Origin: Massilia agrisoli
GTDB lineage: Bacteria; Pseudomonadota; Gammaproteobacteria; Burkholderiales; Burkholderiaceae_D
Direction of reading: 5' to 3'
Assembly: GCF_020831365.1 (NCBI RefSeq)
Contig: NZ_JAJHPV010000010.1
Location: 62,001-126,000, forward strand
Length of the DNA stretch: 64,000 nt
The stretch's first letter is position 1. Each line of letters begins with the position of its first letter. The notes under the pieces are model-generated. The model was not told where the DNA came from and made no database searches. It worked only from the letters and a program-made list of their open reading frames with translations. Of this stretch, positions 26,187 to 35,074 are shown in pieces. The position numbers and the translations under genes are program-made.

Positions 26187-27125
26187 TTATTTGTGCGGCT
26201 GAACCCGCGCACCGCGCCATCCGCCGCTGTCGCAGAGGTCGCGCGCGACCTGGTGGACCAGCTTGCCGACCGCAGCGGCAGCGTTGGTCAGGGGGATGTT
26301 TTTGGAGGCGCACAGGGTGACGCTGCGCGACAGCGCCGGATCGCTCAGCGGGCGCGCGACCAGCGCGCCGCTGTCGATCTGGTCTTGAAGGGGCGCGGCT
26401 GGCAGCAGGGTTGCGCCCATATCGGCCAGCAGGGCGGATTTGAGGATGGCGATGGAATTGATTTCGATGACGTTCGCCAGCGCGAGGCCGGCGGCGCGGG
26501 CGGCGTTCTCGATGCGCGGGCGCACCCCTTGCTGCTGGGCGGGCAGGATCAGGGTCTGCGTCAGGGCGTCGGCGAACGCCACGCTGGCGCCTCCCGGGTC
26601 GAATACCGAGCCGGAGCGGCAAATGAACATCAGGTCTTCGTCGATCAGCGGGGTGCTGGTGAAGGCGCCCAGCTGGCCGTCGTCGAACAGCACGGCAAGG
26701 TTGATGCGCCCGGACTTGAGCTGCTCGAGCAGGCTGCCCGACAGTTCTTCGGTGAGCTGCAAGGTGATCTCAGGGTAGCTGGCGCGGGTTGCCATCAGCA
26801 GCGGCAGGGCGAGGGCGCCGGAAATACTGTGCGGCAGGCCCAGCGTGACGCTGCCGGAGGGCCGGGTGGTCGACTGGACCACGGCCGAGCGGGCGTCTGC
26901 CACCTGTTTCAGGATGGCCTGGGCGTGTTCATAGAAGACTTTGCCGGCGTCGGTGCACAGCACGCCCTGGGCCGAGCGGTGCAGCAGCTGCGCGCCCAGT
27001 TCGTCTTCCAGCTGCCGCAACTGCTGGGTCAGCGCAGGTTGCGCTACGTGCAGCACCAGCGCCGCGCGCGACAGGGAGCCATGGTCGACGATCGCGACAA
27101 AATAGCGGAGCTGACGTAATTCCAT
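26187..27125 (-). CDS. LysR-family transcriptional regulator
   Basis: A 312-residue LysR-type regulator. The N-terminal winged helix-turn-helix is clear: MELRQLRYFVAIVDHGSLSR, then AQPALTQQLRQLEDELG and LLHRSAQGVLCTDAG. The remaining roughly 220 residues form the effector-binding domain. It resembles the Nac/CynR-like branch, but the ligand cannot be read. It lies upstream of and in the same direction as the oxidoreductase and icmF genes, so it may control them, although classical LysR regulators are usually divergent from their targets. Confidence 0.9.
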   Translation of the reverse strand: MELRQLRYFVAIVDHGSLSRAALVLHVAQPALTQQLRQLEDELGAQLLHRSAQGVLCTDAGKVFYEHAQAILKQVADARSAVVQSTTRPSGSVTLGLPHSISGALALPLLMATRASYPEITLQLTEELSGSLLEQLKSGRINLAVLFDDGQLGAFTSTPLIDEDLMFICRSGSVFDPGGASVAFADALTQTLILPAQQQGVRPRIENAARAAGLALANVIEINSIAILKSALLADMGATLLPAAPLQDQIDSGALVARPLSDPALSRSVTLCASKNIPLTNAAAAVGKLVHQVARDLCDSGGWRGARVQPHK

Positions 27126-27261
27126 GTTGCTTAACGATCAAAAAGTTGCGTTGATACAAATAATAGTGATAAAAAGAAATGCTTTGAGGGAAGGAAGACG
27201 CTATACTGGTTTGATGCCGGGTTCCCGGTCCCGCGCAGATTAAAACACAGCAACCCATCCT

Positions 27262-28485
27262 ATGCTTAAAAACATCGATGCATCCCAGCTCAAGGTGGGC
27301 ATGTACATCCACAACCTCAGCTGCGACTGGATGACCCATCCGTTCGTGCGCAACCGGCTACTGCTCAAGACCGAGGAAGAGATTCGCAAGATCGTCGACG
27401 CCGGCATTCACGATGTGGTGATCGACTGCTCGCGCGGGCTCGACGTGGACCACGCGCCAACCGTCGAGGAAACCCGCATCCGCACCGAGGCGGAGATCGT
27501 TGGGCTTGCTGAAAAGCCCGTGCTGCCTGCGCGCACGACGATGGCGGAGGAACTCAAGCGCGCGACCCTGATCCGCCACCAGGCCGCAGGGCTGGTGCGT
27601 ACGGTGATGCAAGACGCGCGGCTGGGCAAGGCGATTGAAATCGACCGGGTCGGATCGGTGGTTGAGGACATTACCGCCTCCATCCTGCGCAACCCGGGCG
27701 CGCTGCTCGGCCTGTTGCGGATCAAGACCAAGGACGACTACACCTTCCTGCACTCGGTGAGCGTGTGCACCTTGCTGGTGGCGTTCTGCCGCGCGCGCGG
27801 ACTCGACGCGACGACCACCTACCAGGCCGGTCTTGGCGGGCTGGTGCATGACACCGGCAAGGCGCTGGTGCCGGACGAAATTTTGAACAAGCCGGGCCGC
27901 CTGACCGAGGAAGAGTTTGCGATCATCCGCAAGCACCCGCAGGACGGCTACGACATCCTGAAGCAGTCGCAGGGAATCGGCCCGATTCCGCTCGACATTA
28001 CCTTGCACCACCACGAACGCTACGATGGCAGCGGCTATCCGGGCAGGCAGGCAGGCGAGGGCATCAGCCAGCTGGCCCAGATGGCAGCGATTGTCGACGT
28101 GTACGATGCGATTACTGCCGACCGCTGCTACCACAAGGGCATGGCGGCGGCCGACGCGCTGCGCAAGCTGTACGAGTGGAGCAAGTTCCACTTCAACCCG
28201 CAGTTCGTGCAGGAATTCATGCGTTGCGTCGGCATTTATCCGGTCGGCACGATGGTGCTGCTGGAGTCGGGACGGCTGGGCGTGGTGGTCGAGGCGCATG
28301 AGACCAACCTGCTGGCCCCCAAGGTGAACGTGTTCTTCCACACCAAGCGCGACTCCTACATCAAGCCGGAGACGGTCGACCTGTCGCGCGGGCTGGGTTT
28401 TGGCGGCGGCGACAAGATCGTGCGCCACGAATCGCCGGAAAAATGGCAGGTGGACCCGGCGCGCTTCATGGCGCTGGCGGCCTAG
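27262..28485 (+). CDS. HD-GYP domain c-di-GMP phosphodiesterase with N-terminal DUF3391
   Basis: A 407-residue cytoplasmic protein expected to hydrolyse cyclic di-GMP. The N-terminal domain (LKNIDASQLKVGMYIHNL) is the DUF3391 module common in HD-GYP proteins. The HD motif is in GLVHDTGKALVPDEIL near residue 195, and HHERYDGSGYPG near residue 249 holds the GYP signature. All expected metal and signature residues are visible, so it is probably active. It is convergent with the diguanylate cyclase gene (16-base gap), so production and breakdown of the same messenger are encoded side by side. Confidence 0.93.
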   Translation: MLKNIDASQLKVGMYIHNLSCDWMTHPFVRNRLLLKTEEEIRKIVDAGIHDVVIDCSRGLDVDHAPTVEETRIRTEAEIVGLAEKPVLPARTTMAEELKRATLIRHQAAGLVRTVMQDARLGKAIEIDRVGSVVEDITASILRNPGALLGLLRIKTKDDYTFLHSVSVCTLLVAFCRARGLDATTTYQAGLGGLVHDTGKALVPDEILNKPGRLTEEEFAIIRKHPQDGYDILKQSQGIGPIPLDITLHHHERYDGSGYPGRQAGEGISQLAQMAAIVDVYDAITADRCYHKGMAAADALRKLYEWSKFHFNPQFVQEFMRCVGIYPVGTMVLLESGRLGVVVEAHETNLLAPKVNVFFHTKRDSYIKPETVDLSRGLGFGGGDKIVRHESPEKWQVDPARFMALAA

Positions 28486-28501
28486 CCGCCGCCTGGATGG
28501 T

Positions 28502-29548
28502 TTAGAAGAACTCGGCGGTGTCGTTGGTCGGCACCGCGTGCAGCAAGCCGCCCGATACCAGCTGGTCGTAATGGCAGGCCTGGTTGCGGCCATGGCTCTT
28601 GGCGTAGTACAGCGCCTGGTCGGCGCGCCCGAGGATGATGACCGGCGACTCGTATGCGCTGATGCTGACAAACCCCACGCTCACCGTCACCCGGCCGACC
28701 TGGGGGAAGTCGTGCGATTCAACATTGGTGCGGAAGCGGTCGATGATCTTCTGGGCGTTCTCCAGCGTGGTCGAGCGCAGCAGCACGACAAATTCCTCGC
28801 CGCCGAAGCGGAACACGCGGTCCTGCGAACGGAACGATGACTGCAGCAGGTTGGCGATCAGGATCAGCACTTCGTCGCCGTACAGGTGGCCGAACTTGTC
28901 GTTGACCAGCTTGAAATGGTCGACGTCGACCACCGCCAGCCACTGCTTTTCCTGGTCTGAATGCTGGCGCCGTTCCGGCTGGCCCGGCAGCGGCGGCAGC
29001 GCTTCCTGCTCGCACGAAGTGAGCAGCATCTTGGCAAGCTGGTCGTCGAAGGTCTTGCGGTTGAGCAGGCCGGTGAGCGAATCGCGTTCGCTGTAGTCAA
29101 GCAGGTTCTGGAAATTGCGGTAGACGCTGACGATGCCGCTGATGACGTGGATCGTATCGGTGTTGTACGGCTCGTGATGGGTGATTTCGAGGCAGGTGTC
29201 GGCCTTGTCGCCCATCCAGATCGGCAGCCACAGGGTGCGCATGCCATCGGCGCGCGCCACTTCGGTGCTCGTTTCGTGGCCGGCCAGGCAGGCCGCCAGT
29301 TCGGGGAAGTTGACGATCGGTTCGCCAGGGCTGCTGTTGTCGACTGGCTCGACCATGCGGGCCGGGGCGCCGGCGCCAATGACGGCGCGCGCGCGCACGA
29401 ACTTCTGGGCCCGGACGGTGGTGATGGTCAGCACGCGCGTCTGCAGCGCGCCGGCCAGTTCCTGCACTGCCGAGATCACCGAGATGTCGAGCATCGTGTG
29501 ATCGCGGTGGCCGGTCATGTCCACCATGTGTCTCAGAAGGGAATCCAT
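28502..29548 (-). CDS. GGDEF diguanylate cyclase with intact active site and I-site
   Basis: A 348-residue protein with a roughly 160-residue N-terminal sensor-like region (possibly GAF-like, no membrane segments) and a C-terminal GGDEF domain. The active site reads RFGGEEFVVLL. Five residues before it is RSQD, the RxxD inhibitory site that binds product c-di-GMP, so feedback inhibition is expected. The start chosen is ATG at 29548 with GAGAAC upstream; a longer reading to 29575 is possible. Targets are unknown, but the adjacent Flp pilus and the EPS locus are typical c-di-GMP-controlled outputs. Confidence 0.93.
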   Translation of the reverse strand: MDSLLRHMVDMTGHRDHTMLDISVISAVQELAGALQTRVLTITTVRAQKFVRARAVIGAGAPARMVEPVDNSSPGEPIVNFPELAACLAGHETSTEVARADGMRTLWLPIWMGDKADTCLEITHHEPYNTDTIHVISGIVSVYRNFQNLLDYSERDSLTGLLNRKTFDDQLAKMLLTSCEQEALPPLPGQPERRQHSDQEKQWLAVVDVDHFKLVNDKFGHLYGDEVLILIANLLQSSFRSQDRVFRFGGEEFVVLLRSTTLENAQKIIDRFRTNVESHDFPQVGRVTVSVGFVSISAYESPVIILGRADQALYYAKSHGRNQACHYDQLVSGGLLHAVPTNDTAEFF

Positions 29549-30019
29549 GTCGTTCTCAGAAGTGTAATCAAGCAACCACGCATAGCCCAGGAACCACGCC
29601 CGCCGACGAATTTGCTAAGGCGCACCGAGAAGCCAAGCACGGGGCAATTCCAAAGAACAATCGCGCAGCATAATAGTTTTTTGCATTTTGGGCAACTGTC
29701 GAGTGCGACCCCGGATCAACGCCATGGCCGATTCTACCGTCATGCCTGAGCTTGCGGATAGCCGTAGAGAAATTTAATCCGATCGATGCCACACCGGCCT
29801 GGCAAGGCCGCCGCTCCCGACACCACGAAAATCGCAAACAAAAACACGGGATAAAAATGCCGTGCGGAAAACTTGCGCACAGTCAACTTGCCGGGTGGAA
29901 TCAAAATGTATAGTGAACTCAATGGCGCACGAAATGAAATCCAGCAGCAAAAGGAGAGCAAGTTACCGCGCTCCGCCGCGCCAGGGCATGTGTTTTTATT
30001 CACTCACAAGGAGTCTGTC
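29549..30019. other. 471-bp divergent intergenic region between the GGDEF gene and the Flp pilus cluster
   Basis: No credible gene. The plus strand contains a candidate -10 TATAGT at 29909-29914 with TTGCCG 15 bases upstream, and ends with AAGGAG before the pilin start. A long leader of about 100 bases before flp is therefore likely. Confidence 0.5.
29888..29914 (+). promoter_or_regulatory. Candidate promoter of the Flp pilus cluster
   Basis: TTGCCG (29888-29893) and TATAGT (29909-29914), spacing 15 bases, 105 bases before flp. The spacing is short, so this is tentative. Confidence 0.3.
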
Positions 30020-30202
30020 ATGAACACCCTTTCCACTGCACTGAAACAGTTCGTGAATGACGAAGATGGCGTCACCGCCATCGAGTACGGCATGATTGCG
30101 GCGCTGATTGCCACCGCACTCGTGGCCGGCGTCGGAGTTGTCGCAGGCGGGTTAGAGAATGCGTTCGATTACATTGCCGGCAAGATGACCGTTGGTCCTT
30201 AA
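30020..30202 (+). CDS. flp: Flp-family type IVb major pilin
   Basis: A 60-residue prepilin. A short leader ends at Gly17, followed by VTAIEYG, which puts Glu at +5 and Tyr at +6 as in Flp pilins, then one hydrophobic helix to about residue 45. It forms the Tad pilus fibre for surface attachment and biofilm. AAGGAG lies 7 bases before the ATG. The open frame begins further upstream but only this start gives a prepilin. It is the first gene of the tad cluster. Confidence 0.95.
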   Translation: MNTLSTALKQFVNDEDGVTAIEYGMIAALIATALVAGVGVVAGGLENAFDYIAGKMTVGP

Positions 30203-30268
30203 TCGGTAATCAGCTTTCCGGGCAGGGCCCGGCCCGGAAAGCGTTCTCCACCTGCCAGCGAGTCTGCC

Positions 30269-30802
30269 ATGGTCAACACACTGTATCTTGATGGGTTCCT
30301 GATTGCGCTGGTACTGAGCGCCTGCCTGCACGACCTGGCGGCGCGCAAGATTCCCAACCGGCTGGTCCTGTGCGGACTGTTCAGCGCCGGCGTACTCCAC
30401 CTGCTTTCCGCCACCCCCTTTCACTTTATCTCTGTCGGCCTGGCGGGTTGCGCGGCCGGCCTGCTGGTCTTCCTACCCCTTTACCTGCTGCGCGGCATGG
30501 CCGCCGGCGACGTCAAGCTGATGGCCATGGTCGGCGCCTTCACCGGTCCGGCCCTGGCGCTGGAAATTGCACTGGCTACCTTCTGCGCCGGTGGCGTGAT
30601 GGCGCTGGCCATGGTGCTGCATCAGCGCCGCTGGCGCGATTTCCTGGACAATATGCGGGCGTTGCTGCGCCCCCTGTACATGCGCCTGGCGGGTATGCCA
30701 TACGCGCCCGAACCACCCTCGCGCGCCAGTGTCGGCGGCATGCCTTATGGCGTCGCGATCGCCGCCGCCACCTGCCTGATGCTGTGGATTCGCCACGGCT
30801 GA
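30269..30802 (+). CDS. tadV: Prepilin peptidase TadV/CpaA (A24 family)
   Basis: A 177-residue inner-membrane aspartic protease that cleaves Flp and the pseudopilins. The two catalytic Asp are visible in CLHDLAARKIPN near residue 22 and AAGDVKLM near residue 81. Five or six membrane helices are predicted. It is short and lacks the methylase domain of PilD, as normal for TadV. It lies 66 bases downstream of flp. Confidence 0.93.
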   Translation: MVNTLYLDGFLIALVLSACLHDLAARKIPNRLVLCGLFSAGVLHLLSATPFHFISVGLAGCAAGLLVFLPLYLLRGMAAGDVKLMAMVGAFTGPALALEIALATFCAGGVMALAMVLHQRRWRDFLDNMRALLRPLYMRLAGMPYAPEPPSRASVGGMPYGVAIAAATCLMLWIRHG

Positions 30803-30908
30803 GTTCGTCCCATGCCTTTCCTTGCTTTCGGTCAAGCGACCACTTTCCGTGCTCGATAGAATCAATTGTGACTTTCGGAAATGCGCTGGTGCAGAGAAGG
30901 GGAGAACG

Positions 30909-32330
30909 ATGATCGAAGCCGAACAGACTGCAGCGAGAACCGCTGACGCCGCGCGAGGACAGCCTGGCCCGGCCGGAGAACCGGTGGCCACGCTTCCGCC
31001 GCAGCCGAAAACCGTGCGCGAGACCGGGCTGGAGCTGTCGATGCTGGTGGAACTGGCGGCGAAAGCCATGTATCCCGGTGCCAAGATCCCGCTGCCTGTG
31101 CTCGCCGGCAAGCTTCGCCTGTCGATCGGCGTCATGCGAGAAGTGCTCGACGCCATGGTGGCCGAGCAGATGGCCGAAGCGGGGTGGGGCGGCGATACCG
31201 ACCTTGACCTGCAATACCACCTGACGGCGGCCGGCAAACAGCGCGCCGCCGAGTACTTCGCGCGCTGCCGCTATGCCGGCCCGGCGCCGGTGACCTTGCA
31301 GGCTTACCGCGAGGTTTGCTTGCGCCAGTCGACCCGCCAGGCCGATGCGCGCCGCATCGGCGCCGCCGAGATGGCCGCCGCCTTCGCCGATGACCACCTC
31401 GACGTCGCCGTGTGCGAACAGCTCGGCGCCTCGCTGCAGTCGAGCCGCTCGCTGCTGCTGTACGGCCCGTCCGGCAGCGGCAAGAGCACCCTCGCGCGCA
31501 AGCTCGGCCAGCTCCAGCAGGGCCTGGTCGCGGTGCCGCATGCGCTCCTGGTCGACCAGGACATCATCCAGTTTTACGATCCGCTGGTGCACCTGGCGCC
31601 TTCGCTGGCCGCGCGCCAGGGCGAGAACCAGCGCAGCGTCGATGCGCGCTGGTCGCTGTGCCAGCGTCCGGTGGTTCAGGTCGGCGCCGAACTGAGCCAG
31701 GAAATGCTGGACCTGCGCTTCGACAGCGCCAACGGCGTCTACCAGGCACCGCCGCATTTCATGGCCAACGGCGGCATGCTGGTCGTCGACGACCTCGGCC
31801 GCCAGAGGGTCGCGCCGGCGGACCTGCTGAACCGCTGGACCACGCCGCTCGAGGCCGGCATCGACCAGCTGACCGCGGACGGCGGCCACAAGATCGGGGT
31901 GCCGTTCGACGCCACCCTGGTGTTCGTCACCAATTACGCACCGCAGCGCCTGCTCGACGACGCGTCGATGCGCCGGGTCGGCTACAAGATCCAGATTGGC
32001 GCGCTGACCGAACAGAATTACCGCGCGCTGTTCCGCCACCAGTGCCGCCTGCTGCGCATCACCCACGACGATGCGGTGGCCGAACACTTGCTGACCCGCC
32101 TGCACGGTCCCACCGGCCGGCCCTTGCTGGCCAGCTACCCGCGCGAATTGCTGGGAAGGATCTGCGACTTCGCCAGTTTCTCCGGCATCGCGCCGCGGCT
32201 GACCATCGCTACCCTGGAACAGGCCTGGGTGAGCATGTTTGCCGGCTGCGTCAATGGCTTCGCATCACCTTCTTTGCCACCCGCCCCGTATAACGCCTAC
32301 GGCTCCGATCCCTTGCTCGAGAGAATCTGA
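30909..32330 (+). CDS. AAA+ type ATPase in the tad cluster, function unknown
   Basis: A 473-residue protein starting at ATG 30909 with GGGGAGAA upstream. The first 130 residues look like a winged-helix-type module (ETGLELSMLVELAAKAM, then a repeated Leu/Met helix pattern). An ATPase follows with Walker A GPSGSGKST near residue 185, Walker B-like GGMLVVDDLG, a sensor-1-like VFVTNYAPQ and an arginine-rich segment. It is not a TadA/GspE secretion ATPase or a TadZ. Its stop overlaps the start of cpaB (TGATG), so it belongs to the operon. It may be a pilus assembly or regulatory ATPase, but nothing more specific can be read. It sits where most described tad clusters have no such gene. Confidence 0.8.
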   Translation: MIEAEQTAARTADAARGQPGPAGEPVATLPPQPKTVRETGLELSMLVELAAKAMYPGAKIPLPVLAGKLRLSIGVMREVLDAMVAEQMAEAGWGGDTDLDLQYHLTAAGKQRAAEYFARCRYAGPAPVTLQAYREVCLRQSTRQADARRIGAAEMAAAFADDHLDVAVCEQLGASLQSSRSLLLYGPSGSGKSTLARKLGQLQQGLVAVPHALLVDQDIIQFYDPLVHLAPSLAARQGENQRSVDARWSLCQRPVVQVGAELSQEMLDLRFDSANGVYQAPPHFMANGGMLVVDDLGRQRVAPADLLNRWTTPLEAGIDQLTADGGHKIGVPFDATLVFVTNYAPQRLLDDASMRRVGYKIQIGALTEQNYRALFRHQCRLLRITHDDAVAEHLLTRLHGPTGRPLLASYPRELLGRICDFASFSGIAPRLTIATLEQAWVSMFAGCVNGFASPSLPPAPYNAYGSDPLLERI

Positions 32331-33202
32331 TGAAAAACAAGCGCGCGATCATAATGATGGCGATTGCGGTCCTGTTCGGGATCGCCGCCGTGGTGCTGGC
32401 CTCGCTCTGGCTGGCCAAGCAGTCGGCCAACAGCTCCCAGCGGGTCGTGGTGGCGGTCGCCGATGTCGGCCGCGGCCAGAAACTGCTGCCCGAACTGCTG
32501 AAGCTGGAAGAAATCAGCATCAAGAACCTGCCGAAGGATGCCTTCACCGACTTTTCCAAACTGGCCGACCGCGTCCTCAAAAGCAATGTGATGCGCGGCG
32601 AAGTGCTCAGCGAGGACAAACTGGCGCCGCCGGGAACGGTGGGCGGCCTGTCGGCCATGATTACCGAAGGCAAGCGCGCCATCACGGTACGCGTGAACGA
32701 CGTGATCGGCGTGGCCGGCTTTGCCCTGCCAGGCAACTATGTCGATGTCATCGTGCATCTCGAGCGCGACCCCAGCGAGGCCGAGCGCAACGCCCGCAGC
32801 GCGGCGTTGCATGTCTCGAAAATCGTCCTCGAACGCATTTTGGTGCTGGCCGTCGCCCAGGAAGTCAGCCGCGACGACACCAAGCCGCGCGTCGTCAACG
32901 CCGTCACCCTGGAAGTCACGCCGCAAGAGGCCGAACACCTGGACCTGGCGCGCAGCGTGGGCACCTTGTCGCTCGCCCTGCGCAACCAGATCGACCCCAA
33001 GTCGCCGGCTACCCCTGGCGCCACCAAACGCACCCTGCTCGATGACCTTGCCGCCTTGCCCGTGCTGGCGCAGGCCAGGCCCGCCCAGCCGGCCAGGCGG
33101 CCGGCCCCGGCCAAACCGCGCGTGCTGACAGTGGCGGCGCCGGTCAAGCGCGACTGCGTATCGGTGATCATCGGCGGGCGAGCCGCGCAGGAATGCTTCT
33201 GA
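32330..33202 (+). CDS. cpaB: Flp pilus assembly protein CpaB/RcpC
   Basis: A 290-residue periplasmic protein with one N-terminal membrane anchor. A SAF/BMP-like domain holds VVVAVADVGRGQKL and VMRGEVLSEDKL, and a C-terminal part has the family segment RAITVRVNDVIGVAGFALPGN. CpaB supports the secretin and pilus passage through the periplasm. Start and previous stop share one base. A Pro/Ala/Lys-rich tail ends in CVSVIIGGRAAQECF. Confidence 0.93.
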   Translation: MKNKRAIIMMAIAVLFGIAAVVLASLWLAKQSANSSQRVVVAVADVGRGQKLLPELLKLEEISIKNLPKDAFTDFSKLADRVLKSNVMRGEVLSEDKLAPPGTVGGLSAMITEGKRAITVRVNDVIGVAGFALPGNYVDVIVHLERDPSEAERNARSAALHVSKIVLERILVLAVAQEVSRDDTKPRVVNAVTLEVTPQEAEHLDLARSVGTLSLALRNQIDPKSPATPGATKRTLLDDLAALPVLAQARPAQPARRPAPAKPRVLTVAAPVKRDCVSVIIGGRAAQECF

Positions 33203-33245
33203 AGCTGAGACGACGGATTTTTTCCTTACTCAAGACTTTTTCGGG

Positions 33246-34775
33246 ATGAGCGATATGGACAAAGGCATCGGGCAGCACACCACGTGCGCAATGCGGCTGG
33301 GCGCAATGGCCGTCATGCTGGCGCTGGCGCACGGCGCAGCCGCGGCGGCCCAGCCTGCCGCCGCAGCAAAAGGACAAGCGCCACGCGCCGAGACGGCGCC
33401 GCGCTGCAGCGGCGAAGCGGCGCGTCCGGGCAGCATGGCGCTGCAGGTCGGCAAATCCAACCTGATGCGCTTGCCCGAACCGGTCATGCACCGCAGCGTC
33501 GGCAACCCGGGCATCGTGCAGTCGATGCTGGTGGCGCCCGATACCTTGTACTTGGTCGGGGTCGATATCGGCACCACCAACATGATTATCCAGGGCAAGG
33601 GCGGCTCCTGCAGCGTGATCGACATCACGGTGTCGATGGACCCGACGGCGCTGCAGGCGACCCTGGCCAGCGTCATGCCGGAGGAAAAAAACATCCGGGT
33701 GCAAGCCGCCGCCGATTCGCTGATCCTGACCGGCGACGTGTCCGATGGCGCCGCCGTGGCGCGCGCCAACGACCTGGCGCAGGCCTTCGTGCGGCGCGCC
33801 CAGCGCCCGCTGGCGCAGAAGAGCGACGACAAGGATGCGGCGCCGACGCCTTCAGCCGCCGCCAGCGCGGGCTTGGGTCCACGGATTGTTAACATGCTGT
33901 CGGTCAGCGCACCCCAGCAAGTGATGCTCGAAGTGAAGATCGCCGAGGTGTCGAAGACCCTGCTGGAACGGCTGGAAGCGGGTACCACCCTGAAGTTCAA
34001 CCACGGCAGCTGGGCCACCACCTTGCTGTCGAACTTCCTGACCGGCACCGCGCGCGGCTTGCTCGACGCGCGCAAGACCAACGGCAACCAGCTGACCCTC
34101 GAAGCGCACAAACAGGACGGCCTGGTGCGCATCCTGGCCGAGCCGACCGTGATGGCGATCAGCGGACAGGAAGGCAGTTTTCTCGCCGGCGGCAAGATTT
34201 TCATCCCGGTCGCCCAGGAGAACAACCGGATCACCCTGGAAGAAAAGGAATTCGGCGTCGGCCTGCGCTTCACCCCGACGGTCTTGTCGGGTGGCCGCAT
34301 CAACCTGCGCGTTTCGCCGGAAGTATCGGAGATTTCGCGTGAAGGCATCGGCATCAGCGCGGCCGGCTTCACCGGCGGATCGATCCTGCCGCTGATCACG
34401 ACGCGCCGCGCCAGCACCACCGTCCAGCTGTATGACGGCCAGAGCTTCGCCATCGGCGGCCTGATCAAGAACAACCTGGTCAACAACCTCAAGGGCTTGC
34501 CGGCGATCGGTGAAGTGCCCGTGCTGGGGGCCCTGTTCCGCAGCACCGACTACCAGCAGGACCGCACCGAGCTGGTCTTCGTGGTCACGGCCCATCTGGT
34601 CAAGCCCCTGCCGCCCGACTTCACCCTGCCGACCGACAAGCTGATGCCGGCCGGCCGCGCCGAGTTCCTGCTCGGCGGGAAGATGGAGGGCCGGATGCCG
34701 GAAACCGACGCCACACCAGCGGTCCAGGCAGCGGCGCCGTCGGCCGACGCCGCGCGCGGGTTCGAACTTAAATAG
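33246..34775 (+). CDS. cpaC: Outer-membrane secretin CpaC/RcpA of the Tad pilus
   Basis: A 509-residue secretin with a cleavable signal peptide (GAMAVMLALAHGAAAAAQ). A pilus-type N-terminal domain (KSNLMRLPEPVMHRSVGN) is followed by a BON-like middle segment and the C-terminal secretin domain from about residue 215 (PQQVMLEVKIAEVSKTLLER), with GSFLAGGKIFIPV and PVLGALFRSTDYQQDRTELV. It forms the outer-membrane pore of the pilus. The start could also be the internal ATG at 33255; no strong ribosome binding site separates them. Confidence 0.93.
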   Translation: MSDMDKGIGQHTTCAMRLGAMAVMLALAHGAAAAAQPAAAAKGQAPRAETAPRCSGEAARPGSMALQVGKSNLMRLPEPVMHRSVGNPGIVQSMLVAPDTLYLVGVDIGTTNMIIQGKGGSCSVIDITVSMDPTALQATLASVMPEEKNIRVQAAADSLILTGDVSDGAAVARANDLAQAFVRRAQRPLAQKSDDKDAAPTPSAAASAGLGPRIVNMLSVSAPQQVMLEVKIAEVSKTLLERLEAGTTLKFNHGSWATTLLSNFLTGTARGLLDARKTNGNQLTLEAHKQDGLVRILAEPTVMAISGQEGSFLAGGKIFIPVAQENNRITLEEKEFGVGLRFTPTVLSGGRINLRVSPEVSEISREGIGISAAGFTGGSILPLITTRRASTTVQLYDGQSFAIGGLIKNNLVNNLKGLPAIGEVPVLGALFRSTDYQQDRTELVFVVTAHLVKPLPPDFTLPTDKLMPAGRAEFLLGGKMEGRMPETDATPAVQAAAPSADAARGFELK

Positions 34776-34783
34776 GAGGCGCC

Positions 34784-35074
34784 ATGGATACCCGACTCAG
34801 CATTTCGCGCAGCTTGTCGCTGCTGGCGCTTGCCGCCACCCTTGCCGCCTGCGCGGAGACCACCCCGCGCTGGGACAGCACCTTCGGCAACTCGGTGCGC
34901 AGCACCTTCGCGGCCCAGGTCATCAATCCGGCCGCCGTGCGCAACAGCAACCCCGTTGTCGGCGTCGATGGCCGCGCCGCGATGGCGGCACAGAAGAAGT
35001 ACGAGAGCGGCGAAGGCGCGCAGGAGCCGGCTTCCCCGCCGACGCCCATGATGATCGGCAGCGCTTCAAAATGA
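34784..35074 (+). CDS. Small lipoprotein of the tad cluster
   Basis: A 96-residue predicted lipoprotein (LAAC, Cys at residue 23). The mature part has no recognised fold and includes FGNSVRSTFAAQVINP. It occupies the place where CpaD/RcpB-type lipoproteins are found in other tad clusters but is less than half their size. AGGAG precedes the start and the stop overlaps the next start by four bases (ATGA). A role as secretin pilotin or stabiliser is an inference. Confidence 0.8.
   Translation: MDTRLSISRSLSLLALAATLAACAETTPRWDSTFGNSVRSTFAAQVINPAAVRNSNPVVGVDGRAAMAAQKKYESGEGAQEPASPPTPMMIGSASK

Noticed and set aside
29873-30019. Longer N-terminus for the Flp pilin
   Set aside because: Only the ATG at 30020 gives a short prepilin leader with Gly before VTAIEYG, and it has AAGGAG upstream.
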